Assembly: GCF_947179115.1 (NCBI RefSeq)
Contig: NZ_CAMXCI010000002.1
Coordinates: 292,793 to 356,792, forward strand
Direction of reading: 5' to 3'
DNA from: Commensalibacter papalotli
GTDB lineage: Bacteria > Pseudomonadota > Alphaproteobacteria > Acetobacterales > Acetobacteraceae
Length of the DNA: 64,000 nt
Below the pieces are notes generated by a model. The model had not been told where the DNA came from. It ran no database searches and saw only the letters and a list, made by a program, of their open reading frames with translations. Shown piece after piece: positions 9,239 through 17,343 of the stretch (positions are counted from its first letter, which is position 1; every line of letters starts with the position of its first letter). Both the position numbers and the translations under genes were made by a program.

Positions 9239-10857
9239 GCATTCGCCTGTTTGGAATCCTCGATTGCTTTAATAGAATCCGCAATCATTGTATGGGTTAT
9301 TGGTTTGCGAATAACAAAACTTTGTTCTTTAATAAATGATTTTAACATAATTGGTGTTTCCTCATATCCTGTAATAAATAAAATAGGAAGATCGGGATAA
9401 TTTTCATTAATAGCGGACAAGAAATTTGTTTGTGCGTCAGATAGCAAGCGTGTATCAACAGCAATAAAACAAAAATTATTGCAGCTTTTTAATAAAGTAA
9501 AAGTTTCTTTTTCAGTTTGTGCGATTGTCATTGAATAGCCTAGATTTTCTAGGTTTTCACTTAGCAACATACATAAATGATTATCTTGTGAAATTAATAA
9601 TGTTTTAAGAGTATTGGTTTTTGCAGGGTTATTATAGAGTTTTTGAATAATTAAAGGGCGGTAATAACGCGGCAAAAACAGGCTGACAATTGTTCCTGTT
9701 TTTGGGTCGGAATCAATGGTTAAATGTCCACTGGATTGTTTTGTAAAACCATAAGCCATAGATAATCCAAGTCCAGCACGTTTTCCCAAGGGTTTTGTTG
9801 TAAAGAATGGATCAGTGGCTCTGCTGATCATATCAGGGGACATCCCTGTACCATTATCTTGAATAGTAATAACAATATAATCATTAGGCTTAATAAATTT
9901 ACGCAAATGATGAGCAGACGTAATTGTTATATTTTGTGTTTTAATTAAAATTGTTCCATTTGAAGCGTGAATAGCTTCGCAGGAATTTTTAAAAATATGT
10001 AAAATAGCATTTTTTAAATGTTCTGGATCACAGAATATAGACCAAATTTCGGGTTCAAGTTGTATTTGTATATTGATTGTTTGTTTAATATTATCTTCTT
10101 TAATAAGATTATTAAAACTGTCGAGTAAAGCCTGTATTGTGTGGTTTGGATCAATGACATGTGGGACAAGCGTTTGCCTTCTGGAAAAAGAAAGGAGCTG
10201 ATGTGTAATATCTGTAGCTTGTGTTGTGGCTTTTTGTGCGGCTTCAATGTAACGGGGTAACATATCAAGTTTATTTTGCTTGATGCGCATTTGCATAAGC
10301 TCTAGATTACCAATAATTCCAGCCAGTAATGTATTAAAATCATGGGCTAATCCCCCAATAAGTTGTTCTATTGTTTGTGCAGGGGAAAGATTTGCTTCAT
10401 GTGTCTGTGTGATTATACTTAACATTCCCTGCACTTGGTTATTTTTATCCAGAATAGGGCTAAATGCTACTTCGATTTGTGTTTGTATAGAATTAGGGTT
10501 TTGTGTTCCTGGAATTTGATAATCCGTAGTGTAACGAATGGTTTCTTTTTGATAAATAGCACTAACAATTTGATTGAAATGTGCTTTACGTTCAGGCCAC
10601 ATTTGAATTAATGGTCTTCCAAGTAAAGCAGGGTGTTTGACGCCAATCAGTTTTGCATAGGCATCATTATATAAAGCAATATTTTGCTTTCCCCAATAAA
10701 TGACCATTGGTAAGGATGTATTTAAAATCAAGGATAATAAGGCTTGCAAGTTTGGTGACCAAGAATCTGGATCACCCAAAGAAGTGTTATTCCAGTCAAA
10801 ACTGTTAATCAGTTGTTTGACAGTTAATGGCTCTGAAATGAGTATAGTCTTTGTCAT
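9223..10857 (-). CDS. Hybrid sensor histidine kinase (PAS-HisKA-HATPase-REC)
   Basis: This is a soluble-looking 544-residue kinase with no transmembrane segment. A PAS-like sensor (about 35-155; WGKQNIALYNDAYAKLIG) is followed by the H box AHDFNTLLAGIIGNLE with His172. The ATPase domain follows, with N box (KNSCEAI), G1 (DNGTGMSPDM), F box (DPFFTTKPLGKRAGLGLSMAYG) and G2. A C-terminal receiver of about 120 residues retains the phospho-acceptor Asp (VDTRL) and the Lys of IRKPI. Its N-terminal acidic pair is reduced to SQDN, so phosphorylation may be weak. No response regulator gene is adjacent, so it may signal to an unlinked partner. The architecture resembles PAS-type blue-light/energy sensors, but no flavin-binding NCRFLQ motif is present. 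Confidence 0.88.
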   Translation of the reverse strand: MTKTILISEPLTVKQLINSFDWNNTSLGDPDSWSPNLQALLSLILNTSLPMVIYWGKQNIALYNDAYAKLIGVKHPALLGRPLIQMWPERKAHFNQIVSAIYQKETIRYTTDYQIPGTQNPNSIQTQIEVAFSPILDKNNQVQGMLSIITQTHEANLSPAQTIEQLIGGLAHDFNTLLAGIIGNLELMQMRIKQNKLDMLPRYIEAAQKATTQATDITHQLLSFSRRQTLVPHVIDPNHTIQALLDSFNNLIKEDNIKQTINIQIQLEPEIWSIFCDPEHLKNAILHIFKNSCEAIHASNGTILIKTQNITITSAHHLRKFIKPNDYIVITIQDNGTGMSPDMISRATDPFFTTKPLGKRAGLGLSMAYGFTKQSSGHLTIDSDPKTGTIVSLFLPRYYRPLIIQKLYNNPAKTNTLKTLLISQDNHLCMLLSENLENLGYSMTIAQTEKETFTLLKSCNNFCFIAVDTRLLSDAQTNFLSAINENYPDLPILFITGYEETPIMLKSFIKEQSFVIRKPITHTMIADSIKAIEDSKQANAKREE

Positions 10858-10947
10858 TACGATAACTTTGCGAGTTTAAACACTGAATTATTATAACATC
10901 AAAGTACAGGACAAATAGCCTCAATGGCTAGTTTATTATTCTATTTA

Positions 10948-11838
10948 TTATTGCACTTGTTTGTTATCAATCAAGGATTTACGGATACGCCGCCCTTTTT
11001 GAATAGTTTCAGTGATATACTCTTCATCTTTCCATCTGATTGCTTTGGCCATAGCTTGAGCGTCTTCGGTAAAGCGTGCTAGCATTTCTAAAATGGCTTC
11101 ACGATTATTAATGAATACATCACGCCACATGGTTGGGTCCGAGGATGCGACGCGTGTAAAATCCCGAAATCCAGAAGCTGCATAGTCAAGGACTTCAGAC
11201 CTTGTTTCCTCTTCTAGGCTATCGGCAGTATTACAAATTGTAAAAGCAATAAGGTGAGGTAAATGGCTGACAATGGCGCAGACTTTATCATGATGTTTAA
11301 TGTCTAGGATGCGGATATTAGAACCCATTTTTTGCCAAAATTCGGTAATTTTATCGATCGCCTCTTGGGTTGTGTTTGGAGTAGGAGTGATAAGGCACCA
11401 ACGATTCTCAAACAAGCTTTCGAATCCAGCATCAGGACCAGAAAATTCGGTTCCTGCCATAGGATGCGTTGGAACAAAAACAACATCAGGAGGCAAATGC
11501 GGTTCAATAGCAGCAATCACAGATGCTTTGGTAGAACCTGTATCGGTTAGGATAGCCCCTTTTTGTAAATAAGGTGCAATTTGCTTGGTCACTTCTCCCA
11601 TAACACCTACAGGGACGGCTAAAATCACACAATCAGCATCTTTAACCGCAGTTTCAGGATCAGAACAAACTTCATCGGCGATTTGTAACTCTTTTACGCG
11701 ATTACAAACATCTGGGTTATTATCATAAGCCACTGTATAAGTCGCAAGAGAACGATCTTTTTGGATACGTCTTAAAATAGAAGAGCCAATGAGCCCTGGT
11801 CCAATAACAGTAACACGATGGAATATTGAAGATGTCAT
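10948..11838 (-). CDS. tyrA: Prephenate/arogenate dehydrogenase
   Basis: The enzyme oxidatively decarboxylates prephenate or arogenate in tyrosine biosynthesis. The 296 residues begin with a Rossmann motif VIGPGLIGSS. TDTGSTKASV, the HPMAGTEFSGP catalytic/ligand segment and SHLPHLIAF of the helical dimerisation domain follow. There is no fused chorismate mutase or ACT domain, so this is the monofunctional TyrC-like (cyclohexadienyl) form. It lies 41 bases downstream of the HpnL-like gene on the same strand and may be cotranscribed with it. Substrate preference (prephenate or arogenate) cannot be read from the sequence. Confidence 0.93.
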   Translation of the reverse strand: MTSSIFHRVTVIGPGLIGSSILRRIQKDRSLATYTVAYDNNPDVCNRVKELQIADEVCSDPETAVKDADCVILAVPVGVMGEVTKQIAPYLQKGAILTDTGSTKASVIAAIEPHLPPDVVFVPTHPMAGTEFSGPDAGFESLFENRWCLITPTPNTTQEAIDKITEFWQKMGSNIRILDIKHHDKVCAIVSHLPHLIAFTICNTADSLEEETRSEVLDYAASGFRDFTRVASSDPTMWRDVFINNREAILEMLARFTEDAQAMAKAIRWKDEEYITETIQKGRRIRKSLIDNKQVQ

Positions 11839-11879
11839 GATGAGTAATCGATATAAAAAGGTTAAAAAGAACGAAGAGG

Positions 11880-12947
11880 CTAAGTTGACGTTACATCAAG
11901 TTTTTTATTTTTGTCAGGATTTTTTCGTAAATATTGAATCTCGCTGAATTGCCACAAAAGCAAAGCTGGAATACCGATAATTAAATCTCTTGCTCGGCGT
12001 AATATGGATAGGCCAAAAGATAATGAAGGATCAATTCCAAAAATGGCACCAATAAGAACATAGGCGCCTTCTTGGATACCAACACTGGCGGGAACAATAA
12101 ATCCTATTGTTAAAACAACACAGACCAAAGCTTCAATGGTAATGGCTTCCATTAAGTTAATATCAGCACCCAGAAAGTGGTAACATATCCAAGTTCCGAT
12201 ACCGCTACCCATCCAACCAGCAAAATGAATAAAACAGCTATAGATGATTCGTGTGGGGTTAGCCCAAATTTGATCTAGTGATTCTTGTAACGATTCCGCA
12301 CTGGATGCGATTTTACCATTCCATTGTTGGGCGATATTAGAGCTGAGTGAGTTGAAGATTTTTCGAAATAAGAGACTTCCTTGCCTTTGTGTCCAAATGA
12401 AAGGAATCAGTCCTAATATTAATAAAAGGATACTAAGAATAATAAACCATTTTAAGTTTACATGAATACCGAACAAAGGGAAGTCAGGTAAATGAGTATG
12501 ATACCCGCCGATAAGTAGGGTAATAATTCCAATAATAATAAATAAAACCTGTCCCAGCGTTTCGGTTGTAATATCAACAATATTAGAGCTTATCCCTTGG
12601 GAAACTGATAAATCAGAAGGGTTTTTAATATATTTATATCCTTTAAAACAAACAGCACGTACTCCGAGGACAATGCCACCAATTTGTGAAAACGGTAAGC
12701 ATGTTGCTGCAGATTCCCTTAGAGTTCTTGCCCAAAATAATCTGACCAACCCTAATTGTGGACAAATACAGTGCCATGCCCAACCCAGGACTACAATAAT
12801 CATTAATTGCCATAAAGACAGGATTAAGAGCTTTCCAACACCTATGGAAAAGACGGACTTAAAGATACTGTCTGCACCTATCCAAGCTGCACCAGCAATA
12901 ATGAGGCTGAGCCCCAAAAAGAATAGAATAATTGAAATTTTTTTCAA
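11880..12947 (-). CDS. hpnL: HpnL-like integral membrane protein (lysylphosphatidylglycerol synthase TM-like)
   Basis: This 355-residue polytopic protein has about eight hydrophobic helices and belongs to the UPF0104/LPG-synthase transmembrane superfamily. The closing segment VPASVGIQEGAYVLIGAIFG...RRARDLIIGIPALLLWQ is characteristic of the HpnL subfamily found with hopanoid genes. It is divergent from hpnA, 144 bases away, which supports the name. Known HpnL-family members are proposed to act in hopanoid modification or movement, but biochemistry is sparse. The specific role here is inference from context. Confidence 0.8.
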   Translation of the reverse strand: MKKISIILFFLGLSLIIAGAAWIGADSIFKSVFSIGVGKLLILSLWQLMIIVVLGWAWHCICPQLGLVRLFWARTLRESAATCLPFSQIGGIVLGVRAVCFKGYKYIKNPSDLSVSQGISSNIVDITTETLGQVLFIIIGIITLLIGGYHTHLPDFPLFGIHVNLKWFIILSILLLILGLIPFIWTQRQGSLLFRKIFNSLSSNIAQQWNGKIASSAESLQESLDQIWANPTRIIYSCFIHFAGWMGSGIGTWICYHFLGADINLMEAITIEALVCVVLTIGFIVPASVGIQEGAYVLIGAIFGIDPSLSFGLSILRRARDLIIGIPALLLWQFSEIQYLRKNPDKNKKLDVTST

Positions 12948-13001
12948 AATAGACCGTGTATCTTTGTAAAAGAGAAGTTATTATCTGATTTATTGGAATG
13001 C

Positions 13002-13029
13002 ATAGTAATGATATAAAAGCCATTACTAT
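13002..13029. promoter_or_regulatory. Inverted repeat flanking a -10-like box between hpnL and hpnA
   Basis: ATAGTAATG (13002-13010) and its exact complement CATTACTAT (13021-13029) enclose ten bases that contain TATAAA (13012-13017). A 9-bp dyad around a -10-like hexamer in the only intergenic space upstream of the hopanoid cluster is what a repressor operator would look like. It could alternatively form a hairpin in a leader RNA. No -35 with good match was found. Confidence 0.45.
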
Positions 13030-13091
13030 TATGTTTGAATAACAGATTCAACGTTCTATGTGAAATTTTTATAATTTTGATCGGGGGCTTT

Positions 13092-14081
13092 ATGACTACC
13101 TCAACTTTTATCACTGGGGTTACAGGGTTTGTTGGTTCAGCAGTTGCACGTAAACTGATTGAGAATGGACATCGTTTGAAAGTCCTGGCACGTCCCAGCA
13201 GTAATAAATCAAATTTACAGAGCTTGAACGCAGAAATTGTTGAGGGGGATTTATTGAATCCTGAAGCTTTTACGCAATCTTTACGTGGATGCAAATATCT
13301 GTTTCATGTGGCGGCAGATTATCGTCTGTGGGTTCCTGATCCCAAGCGCATGATGGAAATTAATGTTGAGGGAACACGCCGTTTAATGTTGGCCGCACAA
13401 CAGGCAGGTGTTGAGAAGATCGTATATTGCTCTTCTGTTGCAGCGTTGGGATTGGTGGGCGACGGCAGTATTGCAGACGAGACAACACCTGTACATAAAA
13501 TTATTGGTGTTTACAAACAATCAAAATATGAAGCAGAACAAGCGGTATTAAAATTAATTAAAGAAAATAAATTGCCAGCGGTTATTGTTAATCCGTCAAC
13601 ACCAATTGGTCCCAGAGATATTAAACCAACACCAACTGGTCAAATGATACTTGATTGTATCAAGGGAAAAATGCCAGCTTATGTTGATACAGGGTTGAAT
13701 ATAGTGCATGTTGATGATGTTGCTCAGGGGCATTTATTAGCTCTTGAAAAAGGTATCATTGGTGAAAAGTATATTCTTGGAGGTGAAAATATGTCTCTTC
13801 GAGATTTATTTGCGATGACCTCCAAGATTGCGAATGTCAGGCCTCCTTTGGTACGGTTAAATCAAAAAGTGATATGGCCCGTGGCAGTGGTTTCTGAATG
13901 GATGGCTAATCAATTCAACATTCAACCGCGCGTTACGCGTGAGATGTTATTAATGTCATATAAGAAAATGTTTTTTTCTTCTGCAAAGGCAGAAAAAGAA
14001 TTGGGATATACGCATAGACCTGCACATGAGGCAATAAAAGATGCGGTTGATTGGTTTCGCCAGCAAAGATATGTAAGCTAG
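13092..14081 (+). CDS. hpnA: Hopanoid-associated sugar epimerase HpnA
   Basis: HpnA is an NAD-dependent epimerase/dehydratase (extended SDR) found at the head of hopanoid clusters and thought to act on hopanoid head-group sugars. I start at the ATG at 13092 (329 residues), which has GGGGG just upstream and puts the nucleotide motif GVTGFVG at residues 9-15. An in-frame ATG at 13035 would add 19 hydrophobic residues not seen in the family. The catalytic YxxxK is Tyr141-Lys145, with CSSVAALG supplying the active-site serine. NPSTPIGPRD is also typical. It is the first gene of the plus-strand hpn set and 68 bases precede hpnB. Confidence 0.93.
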   Translation: MTTSTFITGVTGFVGSAVARKLIENGHRLKVLARPSSNKSNLQSLNAEIVEGDLLNPEAFTQSLRGCKYLFHVAADYRLWVPDPKRMMEINVEGTRRLMLAAQQAGVEKIVYCSSVAALGLVGDGSIADETTPVHKIIGVYKQSKYEAEQAVLKLIKENKLPAVIVNPSTPIGPRDIKPTPTGQMILDCIKGKMPAYVDTGLNIVHVDDVAQGHLLALEKGIIGEKYILGGENMSLRDLFAMTSKIANVRPPLVRLNQKVIWPVAVVSEWMANQFNIQPRVTREMLLMSYKKMFFSSAKAEKELGYTHRPAHEAIKDAVDWFRQQRYVS

Positions 14082-14149
14082 TGCATGAGTTTGTTATTTA
14101 TATATAAAGGGTTTACGAGTTAATTTACTAATTAGAGAATTTTAAAATT

Positions 14150-15415
14150 ATGACTATTATTGCTATTTGCTCTTTTGTGATTTGGATTTATTTATTTTTT
14201 TTGCATGGACGTTTTTGGGGAAGAGGACCTATTTTACACTCTTTTTCTCAATCAACTTTAGAGACAATGCCTGAAAAATGGCCTGATATTTATGTGGTTA
14301 TTCCCGCCCGAGATGAGGCTGAGACTATAGAATGTGTTACGAACTCTTTGCTCCATCAAGATTATGTTGGTGACTATAAGGTTCTCGTTGTAGATGATGC
14401 TAGTGTTGATCATACAGGCGATATTGTTAAAAATTATAAACAAAATTTACCAGCATCCTTTCAAAACCGTTTGGACGTTATTGAAACAACCGAACGTCCC
14501 GAAGGATGGAGTGGAAAATTATGGGCATTATCCACTGGGGTTGATTATATTAAAAAAAAATACACAACGGAAAATGCTTTTTTCTTTTTTACGGATGCAG
14601 ATATAGAACATGAGCCATCTCATTTAACGACCTTAGCTTGTAAGGCGTTAAAGGATCAATTAGATCAAGTCTCTGAGATGGTTAAATTAAGATGTAAGAA
14701 TCTCTATGAAAAAGCGCTTATCCCAGCTTTTGTTTATTTTTTTTGTATGCTTTATCCTTTTTCCAAGGTGAATAAAAAGAGTTCTCCTGTCGCTGCGGGT
14801 GCGGGGGGAACGGTTTTACTTCGTAGCCGTATGTTAACTAAAATTGGTGGTGTTGCAGCATTAAAAAATGCTTTGATTGATGATGTTACTTTGGCTTTTT
14901 TAGTTAAAAGGAACGGTGGTAATATTTACCTAGGGCATAGCAGTTTGGCTCGCTCATTAAGACCTTATGACAAATTAAGTGATATTTGGAATATGATTAC
15001 ACGCACAGCTTATGTGCAGTTGCGCTATTCTTTTGCTATGCTATTAGTGACAGTTATTTTAATGTCATTGATGTGGTTTGTTCCTTTTATACAAATATTA
15101 ATAGCCCATGGAACAGCTCAAAAATTTGCAATTGTTACATATGTTATTTCGATTTGCTCTTTTATTCCAACTTTATCGAGATTCAACCTATCCTTTTTAT
15201 GGATGATTGCACTGCCAATTGTGGCTTTATTTTATTTACTGGCAACGATTGGGTCTGCGTTAAATTATTATCTTGGCAAAGGAATGATGTGGAAGGGACG
15301 GGCTTATGTTACCCCTGCGATTGGGGGGGATAAAAAAGAATTACAAATCGAATTAGAAAATATGGTAAGCTCTGAAGACAATAATCAAACTATAGAGCAA
15401 AAGGATAATTCATGA
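14150..15415 (+). CDS. hpnB: Hopene-associated glycosyltransferase HpnB
   Basis: This is a family 2 glycosyltransferase of the HpnB type. An N-terminal membrane helix (about 2-17) is followed by the GT-A domain with VVIPARDEAETI, VDDASVDHTGDI and the metal-binding FFTDADIEH. After PVAAGAGGTVLLRSRML it ends in several transmembrane helices (about 280-370). It probably acts at the cytoplasmic face of the inner membrane on hopanoid or another lipid acceptor. The donor is unknown. Its stop overlaps the hpnC ATG (ATGA, 15412-15415), showing translational coupling. Length 421 residues is slightly longer than the usual 380-400 because of a polar C-terminal tail. Confidence 0.9.
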   Translation: MTIIAICSFVIWIYLFFLHGRFWGRGPILHSFSQSTLETMPEKWPDIYVVIPARDEAETIECVTNSLLHQDYVGDYKVLVVDDASVDHTGDIVKNYKQNLPASFQNRLDVIETTERPEGWSGKLWALSTGVDYIKKKYTTENAFFFFTDADIEHEPSHLTTLACKALKDQLDQVSEMVKLRCKNLYEKALIPAFVYFFCMLYPFSKVNKKSSPVAAGAGGTVLLRSRMLTKIGGVAALKNALIDDVTLAFLVKRNGGNIYLGHSSLARSLRPYDKLSDIWNMITRTAYVQLRYSFAMLLVTVILMSLMWFVPFIQILIAHGTAQKFAIVTYVISICSFIPTLSRFNLSFLWMIALPIVALFYLLATIGSALNYYLGKGMMWKGRAYVTPAIGGDKKELQIELENMVSSEDNNQTIEQKDNS

Positions 15416-16299
15416 CGGCTGCCAAGCAAAGTAAATCGTATTTATATGATTCTTCTCTTTGGGGGGATAAGGATGTTTCCTCTGGAAAAGCGGCCAAAGA
15501 TGAAAATTTTCCTGTTGGCTCACTGTTAATTAGCCGTCAACTAAGGCCCCATGTGCAAGCGTATTATGATTTTGCTAGGGTTATAGATGATATTGCTGAT
15601 GCAGAAACGTTGTCTTCTGAGGAAAAAATTAACCGTTTAAATGCGATGGAAGCTGTTGTATGTAAGGATGTCCCTGCGCCTGATCGTGCTGATGTTTTAA
15701 CGGCTCGATATTTGTATAACAGTTTTATTGAAACGGGCGTTCCTGTTGATACAGCAACCGATCTGCTGATTGCTTTTCGTCAAGATGCGGTAAAAAATCG
15801 TTATGAAACTATGGATGAATTGATGCAGTATTGTTGCTATTCTGCTAATCCTGTGGGGCGTTTTTTACTTCATTTACATAAAGAGGGACCAGATACCTTT
15901 CCTGCTTCTGATGCATTATGTACTTCATTACAAATTTTAAACCATTTGCAAGATTGCAAGACAGATTTAATTAAATTAGATCGCTGTTATATACCTCTTG
16001 AGTTAATGAAAAAATATAATGTTAAGGTAGAGGATTTGCTTGCCCCTCAAATGAGTTTTTCTTTGAGAAAAGTATTTCACGTTTTATTAGATCATGTTGA
16101 TGTGCTTAATAGAGAGGCTGAGTTTTTGCCACGGTTAACACAAGATCGACGCTTGCGTCTAGAAGCAGCAGTCATCGTATATTTAGCCAAATTTTTGGCA
16201 CAAAGATTACGGAATGAAGATCCTTTGGCGGCTGATGTTAAATTAAGCAAAAAAAATGTTTTATATTCTGTTTTAAAGTCATTTCGTTATTTTATGTAA
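15412..16299 (+). CDS. hpnC: Squalene synthase HpnC (hydroxysqualene synthase)
   Basis: HpnC works with HpnD and HpnE to turn farnesyl diphosphate into squalene. In the established three-enzyme route HpnD makes presqualene diphosphate, HpnC makes hydroxysqualene and HpnE reduces it. The 295 residues form an all-helical squalene/phytoene synthase domain. The first Asp-rich motif is YDFARVIDDIADAE and the second is NHLQDCKTD, both matching HpnC and distinct from the NILRDIxED of HpnD. It is coupled to hpnB by a 4-base overlap. An intrinsic terminator follows 54 bases after its stop, so hpnC may end the first hopanoid transcript. Confidence 0.93.
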   Translation: MTAAKQSKSYLYDSSLWGDKDVSSGKAAKDENFPVGSLLISRQLRPHVQAYYDFARVIDDIADAETLSSEEKINRLNAMEAVVCKDVPAPDRADVLTARYLYNSFIETGVPVDTATDLLIAFRQDAVKNRYETMDELMQYCCYSANPVGRFLLHLHKEGPDTFPASDALCTSLQILNHLQDCKTDLIKLDRCYIPLELMKKYNVKVEDLLAPQMSFSLRKVFHVLLDHVDVLNREAEFLPRLTQDRRLRLEAAVIVYLAKFLAQRLRNEDPLAADVKLSKKNVLYSVLKSFRYFM

Positions 16300-16353
16300 A
16301 AATATGTGATGAGATAGATGATATTTGTTTGTATCCAATTAAAAGAAAAGGAT

Positions 16354-16379
16354 ATATAGCTTAAAGCTGTATTTTTTTT
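16354..16379 (+). terminator. Intrinsic terminator between hpnC and hpnD
   Basis: ATATAGCT (16354-16361) pairs with AGCTGTAT (16365-16372), including one T-G wobble, over a TAA loop. A run of eight T (16372-16379) follows immediately. The stem is short but the shape is right for factor-independent termination inside the hopanoid cluster. Confidence 0.6.
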
Positions 16380-16384
16380 CAAAA

Positions 16385-16412
16385 TTGACAGTTGTGCACT
16401 GAGTTTTATTGT
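16385..16412 (+). promoter_or_regulatory. Candidate sigma-70 promoter for hpnD-E-shc-hpnG
   Basis: A perfect -35 TTGACA (16385-16390) is followed after 16 bases by TATTGT (16407-16412), a 4-of-6 -10 match. The hpnD ATG is 25 bases beyond. It lies just after the hpnC terminator, which makes a second transcription unit plausible. Confidence 0.5.
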
Positions 16413-16437
16413 CATTAAAGAAAGGTCTGATCAAATT

Positions 16438-17334
16438 ATGCCTAAGCCGTTAGCTGAAGCAGCACAGATAATGGGGTGCAGCGCACTTGATTTGACTGAG
16501 GTAGAAAAGATTGTTCGCAAATCCAAGACCTCTTTTGCTACGGGGATGCAAATATTACCCCCAGAGCGTCGTTATGGAATGTATGCGCTTTATAGTTTTT
16601 GTCGTATTGTTGATGATATTGCAGATGAAGACGGAGATGTCCCAACAAAACATCGTTTGTTACAAGAATGGCGTGACAGGCTTGATGGTTTATACGCAGG
16701 ACAAGCTACAGATGCAGTTGAACGAGTATTATTAGCAACGATTCAGCGTTTTAATTTAAAGCAACAGGATTTTATCGATATCATTAATGGTATGGAGATG
16801 GATGTTGAACATCCTATTGTTGCCCCAGATGAACAGACTTTCGATCTTTATTGCGATCGTGTTGCTTCTGCTGTGGGTCGTCTGGCTGTACGTATTTTTG
16901 GTGATAGCTCTGATGCTGCCCAAAAAGTAGCGTATCATTTAGGCAGAGCTTTGCAAATCACGAATATTTTGCGTGATATACAAGAAGATGCAGAGCGTGG
17001 CCGTTTATATTTACCAAAAGAGTTGTTGGAACGCTTTCACCTTCCTTTAACACCCAAAGAATGTGTTAACAGCGTTTATGTTGATCATGTATGTCATATT
17101 TTGGCGTATAGAGCTTTGGATCATTTTAGGTTATCACGTGAGTTTATGGCACAATGTAGTCCAACGGCCTTACGTCCAGCCAAAATTATGGCAATTACGT
17201 ATAAATTTTTACTGGCTAAGCAAAAAAAAGTTGGGTGGAAACCACCCTTTAAGAGAGTCTCTTTGTCTTTGATTGAAAAAATCGGAGTTGCAGGAGTTGG
17301 AGTACTCATGAGTTATATTGGTTTGAAGAGATAG
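16438..17334 (+). CDS. hpnD: Presqualene diphosphate synthase HpnD
   Basis: HpnD condenses two farnesyl diphosphates to presqualene diphosphate. The 298-residue squalene/phytoene synthase fold carries both Asp-rich motifs intact: YSFCRIVDDIADEDGD and LQITNILRDIQEDAERGRLYLP. The end has one hydrophobic helix (IGVAGVGVLMSYIGL) suited to membrane association. AAAGG precedes the ATG. It is 9 bases ahead of hpnE, so the two are tightly linked, whereas 138 bases with terminator and promoter separate it from hpnC. Confidence 0.95.
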   Translation: MPKPLAEAAQIMGCSALDLTEVEKIVRKSKTSFATGMQILPPERRYGMYALYSFCRIVDDIADEDGDVPTKHRLLQEWRDRLDGLYAGQATDAVERVLLATIQRFNLKQQDFIDIINGMEMDVEHPIVAPDEQTFDLYCDRVASAVGRLAVRIFGDSSDAAQKVAYHLGRALQITNILRDIQEDAERGRLYLPKELLERFHLPLTPKECVNSVYVDHVCHILAYRALDHFRLSREFMAQCSPTALRPAKIMAITYKFLLAKQKKVGWKPPFKRVSLSLIEKIGVAGVGVLMSYIGLKR

Positions 17335-17343
17335 ATTTTTGGG

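Noticed and set aside
13035..13091. Earlier ATG for hpnA at 13035
   Set aside because: It would add 19 residues before the family N-terminus. The ATG at 13092 has a GGGGG ribosome site and gives the expected nucleotide-binding start.
13092..14081. HpnA as the missing ceramide/3-ketosphinganine reductase
   Set aside because: It has the HpnA features and heads the hopanoid cluster; sphingolipid link would be speculation.
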